Of a DNA stretch of 64,000 bases, positions 9,073 through 17,315 are shown piece by piece (within the stretch, counting starts at the first letter, position 1; every line of letters begins with the position of its first letter). Source of the stretch: Deltaproteobacteria bacterium. Its GTDB lineage: Bacteria > Desulfobacterota > Desulfuromonadia > Geobacterales > Pseudopelobacteraceae. The notes beneath the pieces were generated by a model, which saw only the letters and a list, made by a program, of their open reading frames with translations, was not told the DNA's origin and searched no databases. A program made the translations under genes and the position numbers. Location: positions 1-64,000 of the forward strand of contig JAJZRX010000003.1 in NCBI GenBank assembly GCA_021850095.1, written 5' to 3'.

Positions 9073-10173
9073 ATGAGCAATAAAACTACGTACGACACAT
9101 ACTGTGATTACAACACGTTCAAGCGGGCCCGCTACTTCCACGGCATGCTCATGACCGACCGGGATTTCCGGGAGGAGCAGATCTATCACAACGAAAAACG
9201 GAAGCTCCTGAATCGCATGCTGCATGGTTGGGGAATCGTGTGCGGGCTTGAAATCCAGGGGGAGGCCGGAAAATCTTCCATTACCGTCAAACCGGGCATG
9301 GCCCTGGATTGCCATGGCAATGAGATCCTGGTCTGCGATCCGGCCGCCATTGATCTGCAGTCGCTTTCCTGCCGTTCGCCGCTTCCCCGTCCCGGAACGC
9401 TCGAATATTGCCAGCTGCAGGAAAAGGAGTCCACGCTCTTCCATGTCGGAATCCGTTACCACGAAACTCCCAGCGACCCGGTTCCGGTCTATGCCCCCGG
9501 TGGCGGCTGTGAAGAGAAGGTCTGCGAATATTCACGGATCAGGGAGGGCTTCTGCATCGAGATTCTGGATCATCAGCCCTGCCAGCCGCGCCAGAAAGTT
9601 GTCAGCCCAAGCCTGGTTTCGCGCATCTTCAATAACTGCGAGCCGGATAACGAGGATGGTAAGAGTCAGGAGTGCCAGCGCAAGGAGGTGCAGGCTTTTT
9701 CCGAACAGTTCTGCGGAACGTCGCCCCCCTGTCCCGAATGTTGTCCTGAAGAGCATTTCATCATCCTGGGAAGTTTTGAATTCGACCGCTCGCGGCGGAT
9801 CATCAAAAAATTGAATCAAAGCGGCGGCCGCACGCTTGTCCCGACCGCACAACTGTTCAGCTATCTGTTCTCATCCCTTGTTGGCGGCCTTGACACGTTT
9901 TTCAACGAGATCAACAAGAACAAACCTCCGCAATCGCTTCCGGATGTCAACCTGATTCATTCCAATCCGCTTGAAGCTCTCTGCTGGCTGGGACGTGTTT
10001 TTACGGAAAATTCTTCTGTGGAAGCACTAGGGGCTGCGGCGAAGTGGTTCAAGAAAAAGCCTGAAGCGAAGCCAGAACCCGAAGCAAAGCCGCAGCGCGA
10101 CCCTGACGTGATCAAGCTGAAGAAAGAGCTGGATGCCTTGAAAACGGTGGTTGAAAAAATGAGAAAAGGCTGA
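9073..10173 (+). CDS. eCIS-associated Cys-rich protein, YFYGKLLTxRDFxxEQ family (copy 2)
   Basis: Paralogue of the gene just upstream. The same N-terminal block is present as ARYFHGMLMTDRDFREEQ, EKRKLLNRMLHGWGIVCGL and DCHGNEILVCDP. It is also Cys-rich (CRSPLP, CEEKVCEY, CQPRQ, CPECCPEEH). The last ~40 residues are charged and likely helical, with a KPEAKPEPEAKPQ linker followed by a short Lys-rich coiled-coil-like tail. The start ATG is preceded by AAGGAGAGCAGCC. The two copies differ after the shared N-terminal domain, as if that domain docks the protein on the particle and the C-terminal parts present different functions; this is inference. No catalytic motif was seen. Confidence 0.7.
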   Translation: MSNKTTYDTYCDYNTFKRARYFHGMLMTDRDFREEQIYHNEKRKLLNRMLHGWGIVCGLEIQGEAGKSSITVKPGMALDCHGNEILVCDPAAIDLQSLSCRSPLPRPGTLEYCQLQEKESTLFHVGIRYHETPSDPVPVYAPGGGCEEKVCEYSRIREGFCIEILDHQPCQPRQKVVSPSLVSRIFNNCEPDNEDGKSQECQRKEVQAFSEQFCGTSPPCPECCPEEHFIILGSFEFDRSRRIIKKLNQSGGRTLVPTAQLFSYLFSSLVGGLDTFFNEINKNKPPQSLPDVNLIHSNPLEALCWLGRVFTENSSVEALGAAAKWFKKKPEAKPEPEAKPQRDPDVIKLKKELDALKTVVEKMRKG

Positions 10174-10250
10174 TAGCGGCACCACTCCGGAGAAAGGGGC
10201 TGCCTTGATCAAAACTGTTGGAAAATGGCAGCTTCGGACAGAGTATCAAC

Positions 10251-13200
10251 ATGAACAGGCGAGCTGTCAGCACGGCAAAAAGGTCTGATGCCAAGAGAAC
10301 TGTTTCAGCGGAATCGAAGCGATCCGCTGACGCTTCTCCCTCTGTTCGCTCGCCGGCCCAGCAGATCCTGCAGTTGCAGAAAACCGTCGGCAATCAGGCG
10401 GTGCAGCGCCTGATCCGATCGGGTGCCCTGCAGGCCGGGTTGGCCATGTCTCCGTCCGCTCCGCTTCAGCACAGCCCGAACGTTTCACCAGCCCCGGAAA
10501 AATCCACAAAGACAGCTGCCGCAACAGCAACAACAGTTTCCCCGCCTGAAAGCGATCACGAGCTTTCTGTCAACGAGCCAGGCACAGCGCCTGACACTGC
10601 AATGGTCTCCGCCCCATCAGCCCCTGCAGAAGAACGATCGCCTGCGGCGGTAGCGCCCGAAACCACGGTAAAACTGCATATGCCGCAAGCGCCCACCGGC
10701 CCCTCGCCGGCCACCAGGCGCCGCACGCGCGCTGTTCAGGCCCGGGCCGGAAAGCGGGCCGCAGTGAATGCGGACTTTCCCGGCGGTGCGTCCCAGGTTG
10801 GCGCTGCCCGTCAGGCTGTCTCCGAACCGGATGCCGAATCTGTCGCCAAAGCCCAGGCCGGGCTGATGGCCCAGGTTCAGGCGGCGCCGAGTCCGGAGAT
10901 CGTCAGGCTCTGCGAGCGGATTCGTGAGGTGATCCGCAAAAAGCGTCCGCCTGACGAAGACGCCCTGATGGAGGCCAAGCCGGAAGAAGAGGCCCTCAAT
11001 GCCGGCAACCAGCTCAATTCGACTGTGCAGAGTGAAACCGGCAAAGTTCAGGAAAATTATGGCGGCCTGAATAACCAACCGCCGTCAGGTGCGCCGCACC
11101 GCGGTCGGGATCTGCCCCCCCAGCCTGCGGCTGCCGAAGCGCCGCCGTTGGATGCCCCAACGGCCGTGCCGGATGCCGTGCCGCCGGCCAGTGTCTCGCT
11201 GGATGCCGATGCGGCCGACAGCGCTAAAAGGATGCGGGACGCCGGCATGGAAACGCCCGCGGCACAGCTGGTGCAAAGCGGGCCGCTTGCTGATGCCCGT
11301 GGCGCGCAGAGCGAACTGGAGCAGGTGGCACAGGAAGAGCCCGCCAACGTACTGGCCGGGCAACGGGAAGCACTGGCAAAGGCCGAAGGTGATATGGCCG
11401 CGCTCCAGGCGCAGGCGCTGGCCGCACTGACAAACTCGCGAGTTGCCACCGCCAAAAGCAGTTCTTCCCGCCAGAAGGGCATGGTTGCCTCGGAAGAGTC
11501 GCAGCGCGCCAAAGCCGGAGCCGAAGCACAGAAGGTTTTCAATGACGCCAAAAGCCAGGTCACGACGCTCCTGCGGCCGCTGGCCTCCAATGCCATGGCG
11601 GAATGGGAAGCGGCCAAAGAACTGCTGGTCTCCCAATTCAAGGCCGATCTGGCCATCGTTCAGAAACGGGTCGAAGAGCGTCATGCCGGTGTGGGAGGCT
11701 TTTTCGTCGGCCTGTGGGACGCGGTGACCGGCTTGCCCGGCTGGGCTGAAGACGCGTACAGCAAGGCCGAAATGAACTTCGGCGATGGTGTCATCAGCAA
11801 GCTCACCGCAATTTCCGCCAATGTAAATTCAGTCATTGCAGCCTGTGACCTGATCATCAAAAACGCCCGCAGCCGGATTGCCAAAATTTTCAGCGATCTG
11901 CCCGAATCGCTGAAGGGGTGGGCAGCCCAGGAACAGGCCAGATTTGACGGACAGCTCGATCAGCTCCACCAGGATGTCATCGCCGCCCGGGACAAATTCA
12001 ACCAGGATCTGGTCGAGCGCTCAAGTCAGGCCGTCGATGAGGTTCGCGCGGAAATCGCCGAGCTGCGCAAGAAGGCCGGCGGACTGGTCGGCCGAATCGT
12101 CAATGCGGTCAACCGCTTCCTGGAAGACCCGGTCAAATTCATCATCGAGGGGTTGCTTGATCTGCTGGGTATTTCCCCGGCGGCCTTCTGGGCAGTGGTG
12201 GCCAAGATCAGGAAGTTTGTCAAGGAGATTGCCGACGATCCGCTCGGGTTTGCCGACAATCTGCTAAAGGGGCTGGGCCAAGGTTTCTCTCAATTCTTCG
12301 ACAATATCCTCAAGCACCTGCTGAAGGGTTTCATCAGTTGGCTGACGGGCGGCTTGAGTGATGTCGGCGTGCAGTTGCCGAAGGATCTTTCGCTCAAGAG
12401 CATCATGACCTTCTTCCTGCAGTTGATGGGGATTACCTGGCCGCGAATCAGGAAGATTCTGGCCAAGCACGTCGGTGAGAAGAACGTTGCCCTGCTTGAA
12501 AAAGTTTACTCGCTGGTCTCTTTCCTGATCGAGAAGGGGCCCGAAGGCATCTACGAGCTTATCAAGGAAAAGCTCGATCCGCAGGCGATTGTCGATCAGG
12601 TCGTTAATCTGGCGGTGGACTTTATGATCTCGGCCATCGTCAAGGCGGTTTCGGTCAGGATTCTAATGCTCTTCAATCCGGTCGGGGCCATTCTGCAAGC
12701 GCTGGAGGCGATCTACCGGGTACTGAAGTGGATTTTCCAGAATGCGGCCCGCATCTTCACGCTGATTGAAACGGTGGTGAACGGCATTGGCGATGTCCTG
12801 GCAGGCAGTATCGGCGGTTTTGCCAATGCGGTGGAAAAAGCGCTGGGGATGCTGATTGCGCCGGTCATATCCTTTTTGGCCGATTATCTGGGTTTCGGTG
12901 ATCTCCCCTCCAAGATCGCCGAAAAGATCAAGAGCTTCCAGACATGGATCCTGGGGCTGATCGAGAAAGCCCTGGTCTGGATCATCGAGAAGGGTAAGGC
13001 GCTCTTGGCGGCGGTGGGGATCGGCGGGAAGGATAAGGAGAAGAAAGGCGGCACATTCGACGGAGAAATCGGCGACAAGGTGAGATGGAAAGCTGAAGAG
13101 GAAAATCATGAACTCTGGATTGGCGATGTGGGTGGTGAACCGGAAGCCATTATGGCCAGCGGGGTGCAGAGTCCCGTCCGTGAAAAATTGAAAGAATACA

Positions 13201-14204
13201 CCGATCAGGTGGCGCATCTCAAAGGTCCAGGTTCAAAGGATCGCAAGGAAAGGGCGTTGGCTGCAATCGTCAGTGCGACGCAGATTCTTGATGAAACTAA
13301 CGCAGCGGCAAAGGATACAAAAACGGCCGAAATGAATCCAGAGGGGAAATCCGAAGAGGTGAAGGCGAAGGATGACGCGACGGAGGAATGGGAAGAACGG
13401 TTGTGGCCGCAATTGCAGACAATTCAAATAGCTTTGAGAATGATAGAATTGCCAAATACGGTAATATTACCAGGTGCGGGGGACAAAGCATCAACTGTGG
13501 TTGCAAATCCGCTCTCCAAGAAGGGTAGGGGCGGCAGCGGACCAAGGGGCACGTTGAAAGGATGGCAGCACGTCACTGAAATCGATCACGAAAAGCTCAA
13601 TCCTAAAACCGGCCAATGGGGGCCGGCCTACTGGGTCGCCGGACATCTTGTCAGTGAACGTCTGCATGGGCCAGGTGATCCGTGGAATACCGTTCCCCTG
13701 CGAAAAACAGACAACAAGGCCATGGAGTTGGGAATTGAAGAGGATACGATAGGACGAAAGGACGACGAAGAAGTCCTCTACTATAAGGCGCACGTCGACT
13801 ATTACTCGGGCGAAATATTGGAAGACTTTCCGAGCCATATTGAGGTTGAGCGCGGTTTGCTTCGTTACAAAGATAAAAAGTGGGAGCCTGGTGATGAATT
13901 GACACCGTTTTCAAAAGACCTGGATCCACCTCCTCTTGATCCCGACTATGTTCCGGACATTAATGACTTTGGGCGGGATGCGCTATACAAGAACAAAAAA
14001 GTCCCTATCAGGTTTGCCATGGCTATTGTCGACGAGCGTGATGCAGGTGGGAAGTTCAAAAATAGAGACGACTTTGAAACACGTATGTTTGAAGTTTACG
14101 GACAACGGACCCGACCCGGTGAAGCTGTCGATAAACTGATGGAAGGTATGGCGGTGATCGATAAACTGATCACACAAAATAAGATCCGAATTGGCGGGTC
14201 GTGA
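10251..14204 (+). CDS. Large eCIS effector-like protein with nuclease-like C-terminal domain
   Basis: Candidate cargo toxin of the injection system. After a short basic N-terminus comes the motif ILQLQKTVGNQAVQRLI (from about base 10,369), a leader found in eCIS-associated DUF4157-type proteins. No HExxH metallopeptidase motif follows, so this is not a simple DUF4157 protease. Next is a Pro/Ala-rich disordered stretch, a long helical region, and from about 12.1 to 13.0 kb hydrophobic amphipathic helices. The C-terminal module (about 13.5-13.9 kb) contains AGHLVSERLHGPGDPWNTVP with Asn and Asp downstream, resembling the GHL...GPG...WN core of DNA/RNA non-specific endonuclease toxins; that match is by eye. 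The 3' part is less GC-rich than the body, as in swapped polymorphic-toxin tips. The frame also offers a TTG start at 10,218. The stop overlaps the next gene, a likely immunity protein. Confidence 0.72.
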   Translation: MNRRAVSTAKRSDAKRTVSAESKRSADASPSVRSPAQQILQLQKTVGNQAVQRLIRSGALQAGLAMSPSAPLQHSPNVSPAPEKSTKTAAATATTVSPPESDHELSVNEPGTAPDTAMVSAPSAPAEERSPAAVAPETTVKLHMPQAPTGPSPATRRRTRAVQARAGKRAAVNADFPGGASQVGAARQAVSEPDAESVAKAQAGLMAQVQAAPSPEIVRLCERIREVIRKKRPPDEDALMEAKPEEEALNAGNQLNSTVQSETGKVQENYGGLNNQPPSGAPHRGRDLPPQPAAAEAPPLDAPTAVPDAVPPASVSLDADAADSAKRMRDAGMETPAAQLVQSGPLADARGAQSELEQVAQEEPANVLAGQREALAKAEGDMAALQAQALAALTNSRVATAKSSSSRQKGMVASEESQRAKAGAEAQKVFNDAKSQVTTLLRPLASNAMAEWEAAKELLVSQFKADLAIVQKRVEERHAGVGGFFVGLWDAVTGLPGWAEDAYSKAEMNFGDGVISKLTAISANVNSVIAACDLIIKNARSRIAKIFSDLPESLKGWAAQEQARFDGQLDQLHQDVIAARDKFNQDLVERSSQAVDEVRAEIAELRKKAGGLVGRIVNAVNRFLEDPVKFIIEGLLDLLGISPAAFWAVVAKIRKFVKEIADDPLGFADNLLKGLGQGFSQFFDNILKHLLKGFISWLTGGLSDVGVQLPKDLSLKSIMTFFLQLMGITWPRIRKILAKHVGEKNVALLEKVYSLVSFLIEKGPEGIYELIKEKLDPQAIVDQVVNLAVDFMISAIVKAVSVRILMLFNPVGAILQALEAIYRVLKWIFQNAARIFTLIETVVNGIGDVLAGSIGGFANAVEKALGMLIAPVISFLADYLGFGDLPSKIAEKIKSFQTWILGLIEKALVWIIEKGKALLAAVGIGGKDKEKKGGTFDGEIGDKVRWKAEEENHELWIGDVGGEPEAIMASGVQSPVREKLKEYTDQVAHLKGPGSKDRKERALAAIVSATQILDETNAAAKDTKTAEMNPEGKSEEVKAKDDATEEWEERLWPQLQTIQIALRMIELPNTVILPGAGDKASTVVANPLSKKGRGGSGPRGTLKGWQHVTEIDHEKLNPKTGQWGPAYWVAGHLVSERLHGPGDPWNTVPLRKTDNKAMELGIEEDTIGRKDDEEVLYYKAHVDYYSGEILEDFPSHIEVERGLLRYKDKKWEPGDELTPFSKDLDPPPLDPDYVPDINDFGRDALYKNKKVPIRFAMAIVDERDAGGKFKNRDDFETRMFEVYGQRTRPGEAVDKLMEGMAVIDKLITQNKIRIGGS

Positions 14205-14212
14205 GGTTCATC

Positions 14213-14839
14213 ATGTCACATGAAACGACGCTTGCTGAAGCAATTGAGACAATTAGAGCTGCTGCGGAACAAATGGATCATGACGATCGCTTTAAACTGA
14301 ACTTTGAAGAATATCCGAAGCTGAACGAAGATGACTTGAGCGAATGGGAAGCGTGGTTACAAAAGCAACCTGGTTTAGGGACCTACCGTATTCCAAACGA
14401 TATTCGTATGGTGTACAGCGTGAGCGGCGGTTTTCTCTTTCAATGGCAATACCTGGCTGCCAAGCCGCATGTGGTTTCCGGTTCAGCCGAGCTTGTGACC
14501 ATCCTGTCGCTTTATCAGCGAGATGACGAAGCGGGCAAACCGGTATCCGCAATTTACGACAGCCCGAGACCGTTTGATGTGATCAGTGATGACGAGTATG
14601 TAGGCATTGAGTTCTCTCAAGAGGGCAAAATAGTGTTGGTGCATATTGATGATGCGGAAAAGACAAAGGTGGCACTCGCGCTCAATCCAGTACAATATTT
14701 GTGTTCGCTTGCGGAGTATCGCGCCATATATGGGTGGCAAGCGTTGTTCGTATCCGAAAAAAAGAACTCACCAGCTAACAGCCAGTCATTGAGGAATCAG
14801 GTTAAGCAACTTTTCGGCAATAAGGGGCTGATCCCATGA
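14213..14839 (+). CDS. Candidate immunity protein, SUKH/SMI1-KNR4-like
   Basis: Protein of about 208 residues encoded directly after the large effector. The reading frame can start at GTG 14,201, which overlaps the effector stop, or at ATG 14,213. The middle of the protein reads GLGTYRIPNDIRMVYSVSGG followed by FLFQWQYL, matching the SUKH pattern of an I-P-x-D motif, a Tyr, a Gly turn and a Trp. SUKH proteins are common immunity proteins for nuclease toxins. Base composition is markedly less GC-rich than the eCIS genes upstream and matches the effector 3' end, suggesting the toxin tip and this gene were acquired together. It overlaps the following gene by four bases (ATGA). The SUKH assignment is by eye and moderate. 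Confidence 0.6.
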   Translation: MSHETTLAEAIETIRAAAEQMDHDDRFKLNFEEYPKLNEDDLSEWEAWLQKQPGLGTYRIPNDIRMVYSVSGGFLFQWQYLAAKPHVVSGSAELVTILSLYQRDDEAGKPVSAIYDSPRPFDVISDDEYVGIEFSQEGKIVLVHIDDAEKTKVALALNPVQYLCSLAEYRAIYGWQALFVSEKKNSPANSQSLRNQVKQLFGNKGLIP

Positions 14840-15405
14840 CTTTTAACTCATGCGCAACGCTCTGGACAACAGCGACAAGTGAGAGGTACTTTCTCGTGCC
14901 GCCTGGTTTTTCATTTCATCCAGGGGGATTAGTTATTACAAATTTAAACGGCGAATCCGCTGAAGTTGATGTGAATAATGTTGTTCCGTTCGAGATCACT
15001 GAAGATCAGGCCCGCCAATGGGCCAGGGAACAGCTTGGCCAGGCGCTGGGAGAGGTGAGGAGTGCCGTTGATGAAAAATTTGCCGAATGGCGCAAGAGGC
15101 TGGACGAGTTTAATCAGACCCCGCACGGCAAAAACTCCGGCGTCACTCCTGACGCGGCTTCGGGGCTGCTTGATCTTCTCAAACAGCTTCCCGGTGTTGT
15201 CGGCAACGGGTTGTCCGGCGACGAACAGCGTGTGGACGCGGCCCGGAACATCATGGCCGGGCTGCGGCAGCGGCTCAAAGAATCCGGCATAAACCTTGGC
15301 GATGAGTTTGGCAGCTTTCCCGATCGCCTGGCAGCGCTGCGCAGAGAAACGGAGCAGGAGTTGGAAGCAAGAAGGTCAGGCAAGGACAAGAATAGCCCGG
15401 GCTGA
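14836..15405 (+). CDS. Hypothetical protein coupled to the effector-immunity pair
   Basis: Unrecognised 189-residue protein. The first ~50 residues are beta-like and encoded by AT-richer DNA; from about 15,000 the composition returns to GC-rich and the sequence becomes helical and charged (DQARQWAREQLGQALGEVRS, then LLDLLKQLPGVVGNGLSG and RNIMAGLRQRLKESGINLGD). The switch suggests a chimeric gene in which a new 5' end was joined to an older helical 3' part. The start overlaps the upstream stop by four bases, so it is translationally coupled. It could be a chaperone or adaptor for effector loading, but nothing in the sequence proves that. Confidence 0.55.
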   Translation: MTFNSCATLWTTATSERYFLVPPGFSFHPGGLVITNLNGESAEVDVNNVVPFEITEDQARQWAREQLGQALGEVRSAVDEKFAEWRKRLDEFNQTPHGKNSGVTPDAASGLLDLLKQLPGVVGNGLSGDEQRVDAARNIMAGLRQRLKESGINLGDEFGSFPDRLAALRRETEQELEARRSGKDKNSPG

Positions 15406-15533
15406 ATTAAGGTTATTCGTAGTTACCATTAGTGTGGCGATCAATACACAAAAGAACAAAATGGAGCTATCATTCAGGCCATCAATCTGATAAATAAGGA
15501 AAAAACTATTTTATACAAGGAGAGAACAATCAA

Positions 15534-15977
15534 ATGGCGACATTATCGGAATTGACAGTACAGGTTTTAACAGCGCGGCTGGCCAGGAAGGAAATGACTC
15601 TTGAAGAGCTCCAGAAAGAGATGGTTGCGGTCAGTAACATGATCAAAGCCATTGACGAAGGCACCCTCCAGGAACAGGAGCCGGCAGTTCCCATTGAAGA
15701 GGCAAAGCCGCAGAAAATAAATTTCAAGAACATATTCAAGGATAACGAGGTTATCTGCCTGCTCTGTAATAAAGGCTTTACAACTCTTAAGAGACATCTG
15801 AATCAGGTTCACCAGATATCAGACAAGGAATACAGAAAAAAGTTTGAAATCCCCGCAAAACAGCCGCTGGTGGCCCGTGCCTATTCTGAAAAGAAAAAAG
15901 CCGATGCCCAGAAAAATAACCTGGGGGCCAAGATGCTGGCCGGCAGAAAGAAGAAAGAGGGTGCTGCACAGAAATAA
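15534..15977 (+). CDS. Ros/MucR family zinc-finger transcriptional regulator
   Basis: DNA-binding regulator of 147 residues. The core zinc finger is C75-x2-C78-x9-H88-x4-H93 (VICLLCNKGFTTLKRHL), the prokaryotic Ros/MucR arrangement, followed by the usual DKEYRKKFEIP extension. The C-terminus is Lys-rich (KKKADAQKNN, AGRKKKEG). An AAGGAGAG ribosome site is correctly placed before the ATG, and an intrinsic terminator follows the stop. It is preceded by a ~130-base gap after the eCIS block and appears to be its own transcription unit. Whether it controls the neighbouring eCIS genes is open; family members often control surface polysaccharide and secreted systems. Confidence 0.88.
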   Translation: MATLSELTVQVLTARLARKEMTLEELQKEMVAVSNMIKAIDEGTLQEQEPAVPIEEAKPQKINFKNIFKDNEVICLLCNKGFTTLKRHLNQVHQISDKEYRKKFEIPAKQPLVARAYSEKKKADAQKNNLGAKMLAGRKKKEGAAQK

Positions 15978-16013
15978 CTGCCCCCTGGTTTTTTCAGAAC
16001 TGATCACAAAACT

Positions 16014-16050
16014 AAAGCCCGCCAAAACAAATCGGCGGGCTTCTTTTTTA
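16014..16050 (+). terminator. Intrinsic terminator after the Ros/MucR gene
   Basis: Stem AAGCCCGCC / GGCGGGCTT with an 11-base loop, followed by a T-rich run. Confidence 0.9.
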
Positions 16051-16500
16051 ATTTATTCTTGATTACCTTATTAAGGCCTTTTCCGGCTCATCCAACCTCC
16101 GGAGTGATGTTGTATTCTATTGTGGGGTACAGCCTGGCGGAGTTTCTTCCATAAAAGATGTAAAGCCTCCTTTTGAAGATTTATACTGCCTTGCTGCTGG
16201 TTTAAATATAGCACTGCAAAATCGAATTAACAGTCTTTTTTTTAATTTTTTTTTCGAGTACAATCCAAAATTGTTCTTTCCGGCTATGTTCGTTCAAGCA
16301 CCATTCCCCTCCGTGGCATTCTGCATATATCCATCACCAGATCCGAAAATAGCTCGCTAAACCGGAGTTGATGTGCCAACCTCATTCAAGTTTGCTGCAC
16401 CTCATTTGAGGTTGCGGCGCTGTTGTCTTGTAAATGATTCCGTTATTGGGGGTGGTTGCAGGAGGGCGGCATCTGAAGGGGTGGAGAGTGTCGGAAAGCT
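16051..16500. other. AT-rich intergenic stretch without a recognisable gene
   Basis: The region between the terminator and the regulatory sites near 16.5 kb is AT-rich with long T runs (about 16,230-16,255). Short open frames here lack ribosome sites and convincing protein sequence. I see no tRNA or repeat. Confidence 0.5.
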
Positions 16501-16518
16501 GACGTTGGCTTGTCAACA

Positions 16519-16627
16519 CAGCGTAAAAAAATCCGACAGTATGTGTGTTCTGAAATTCGTTGACAGTAGCTTGTTAAGTTAATGTGCCTGAATTATTGAT
16601 AAAAAAATTTATGGTACGTCTTATGCA
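16519..16627 (+). promoter_or_regulatory. Sigma-54 promoter with upstream activator-like motif
   Basis: TGGTACGTCTTATGCA at 16,612-16,627 fits the sigma-54 -24/-12 pattern, with GG and GC ten bases apart. About 75-90 bases upstream, GTAAAAAAATCCGACAGTA (from about 16,522) closely matches GTAAAGAAACCCGACAGTA upstream of the PEP-CTERM gene. A TGTCGGA copy lies about 40 bases further upstream in inverted orientation to TCCGACA. Confidence 0.6.
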
Positions 16628-16725
16628 GATAAAATGGCGTATGAAATCGTAACTGTTCAGTGCAGGCAGTGCCATAAATGTGTAATGTCAGCGGTAACGG
16701 CCTGTTGCTGGAAGGGGATGACAAA

Positions 16726-16884
16726 ATGCCTTGGTACATGAATCCGGTTGTGACCCGCAAGGTTTTGAACCGAATCGCCAACCACTACAAGAGCACGTCA
16801 TTGCAGGATCTCAGGGTCATTCTTGATCAAGCAACCCAGTTGATCTGGATAAAGAAAGAAAACTATTACCAGAACCGCAGATAA
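16726..16884 (+). CDS. Small hypothetical protein (52 aa)
   Basis: Starts at ATG 16,726 with AAGGGG eight bases upstream; an in-frame ATG at 16,678 has no such site. The product begins MPWYMNPVVTRKVLNRIANH and ends with a basic stretch. It has no signal peptide or known motif and looks like a short helical protein. It lies about 100 bases downstream of a sigma-54-type promoter whose upstream motif is shared with the PEP-CTERM gene, so it may belong to the same regulon. Confidence 0.55.
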   Translation: MPWYMNPVVTRKVLNRIANHYKSTSLQDLRVILDQATQLIWIKKENYYQNRR

Positions 16885-16926
16885 TCAGTTGCGTTGTTTT
16901 GAATGATTCCGATTTGTTGCGGAATC

Positions 16927-17112
16927 TTATTTGATGACTGAATCCGCATCCGCCTGTATTTCCTCCCGTATTGCCGCAAGTAACTCTACGCAAATTACAA
17001 CCAGTTCCTGCCGCAGATTTTCAGCTTCCGATGACAAGGTCATATCTGCCGATTCGGCAAAATATTTGAATTTGGACAGCACGTCCTCAAACTGATGGAT
17101 TGTGCAATTCAT
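16927..17112 (-). CDS. Small hypothetical helical protein (61 aa)
   Basis: Starts at the ATG whose complement is 17,110-17,112, with GAGGAGG upstream; the longer in-frame extension has no such site and is rejected. The product (MNCTIHQFEDVLSKFKYFAE...) is acidic and wholly helical. No family was recognised. It is divergent from the topoisomerase gene and convergent with the 52-residue gene. Confidence 0.55.
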   Translation of the reverse strand: MNCTIHQFEDVLSKFKYFAESADMTLSSEAENLRQELVVICVELLAAIREEIQADADSVIK

Positions 17113-17315
17113 GGTTTCCTCCTCTTCGCCAACCGATTTGGCAGCAGTATTGAGTCTTTTTTCGGGATAAAAAGGCCAGACTCTATAGCAAGTATTGGTT
17201 TGTTTTGCAAGTAAATGAGCGTTCTGAACCAACCCTGCTGGACATCGCCGGGATTTTGAGGCAGAGTTGGGCAGCATATCCGATACGAAAAATCTTCCAT
17301 CAGGCACTCCACACA

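Noticed and set aside
10251-14204. DUF4157 metallopeptidase effector
   Set aside because: The GNQAVQRL leader is present but no HExxH motif was found.
16373-16582. Open frame of 69 residues in the intergenic region
   Set aside because: No ribosome site, odd composition and overlap with the activator-like motif.
16678-16725. Longer start for the 52-residue gene
   Set aside because: The ATG at 16,726 has AAGGGG at ideal spacing; the upstream ATG does not.
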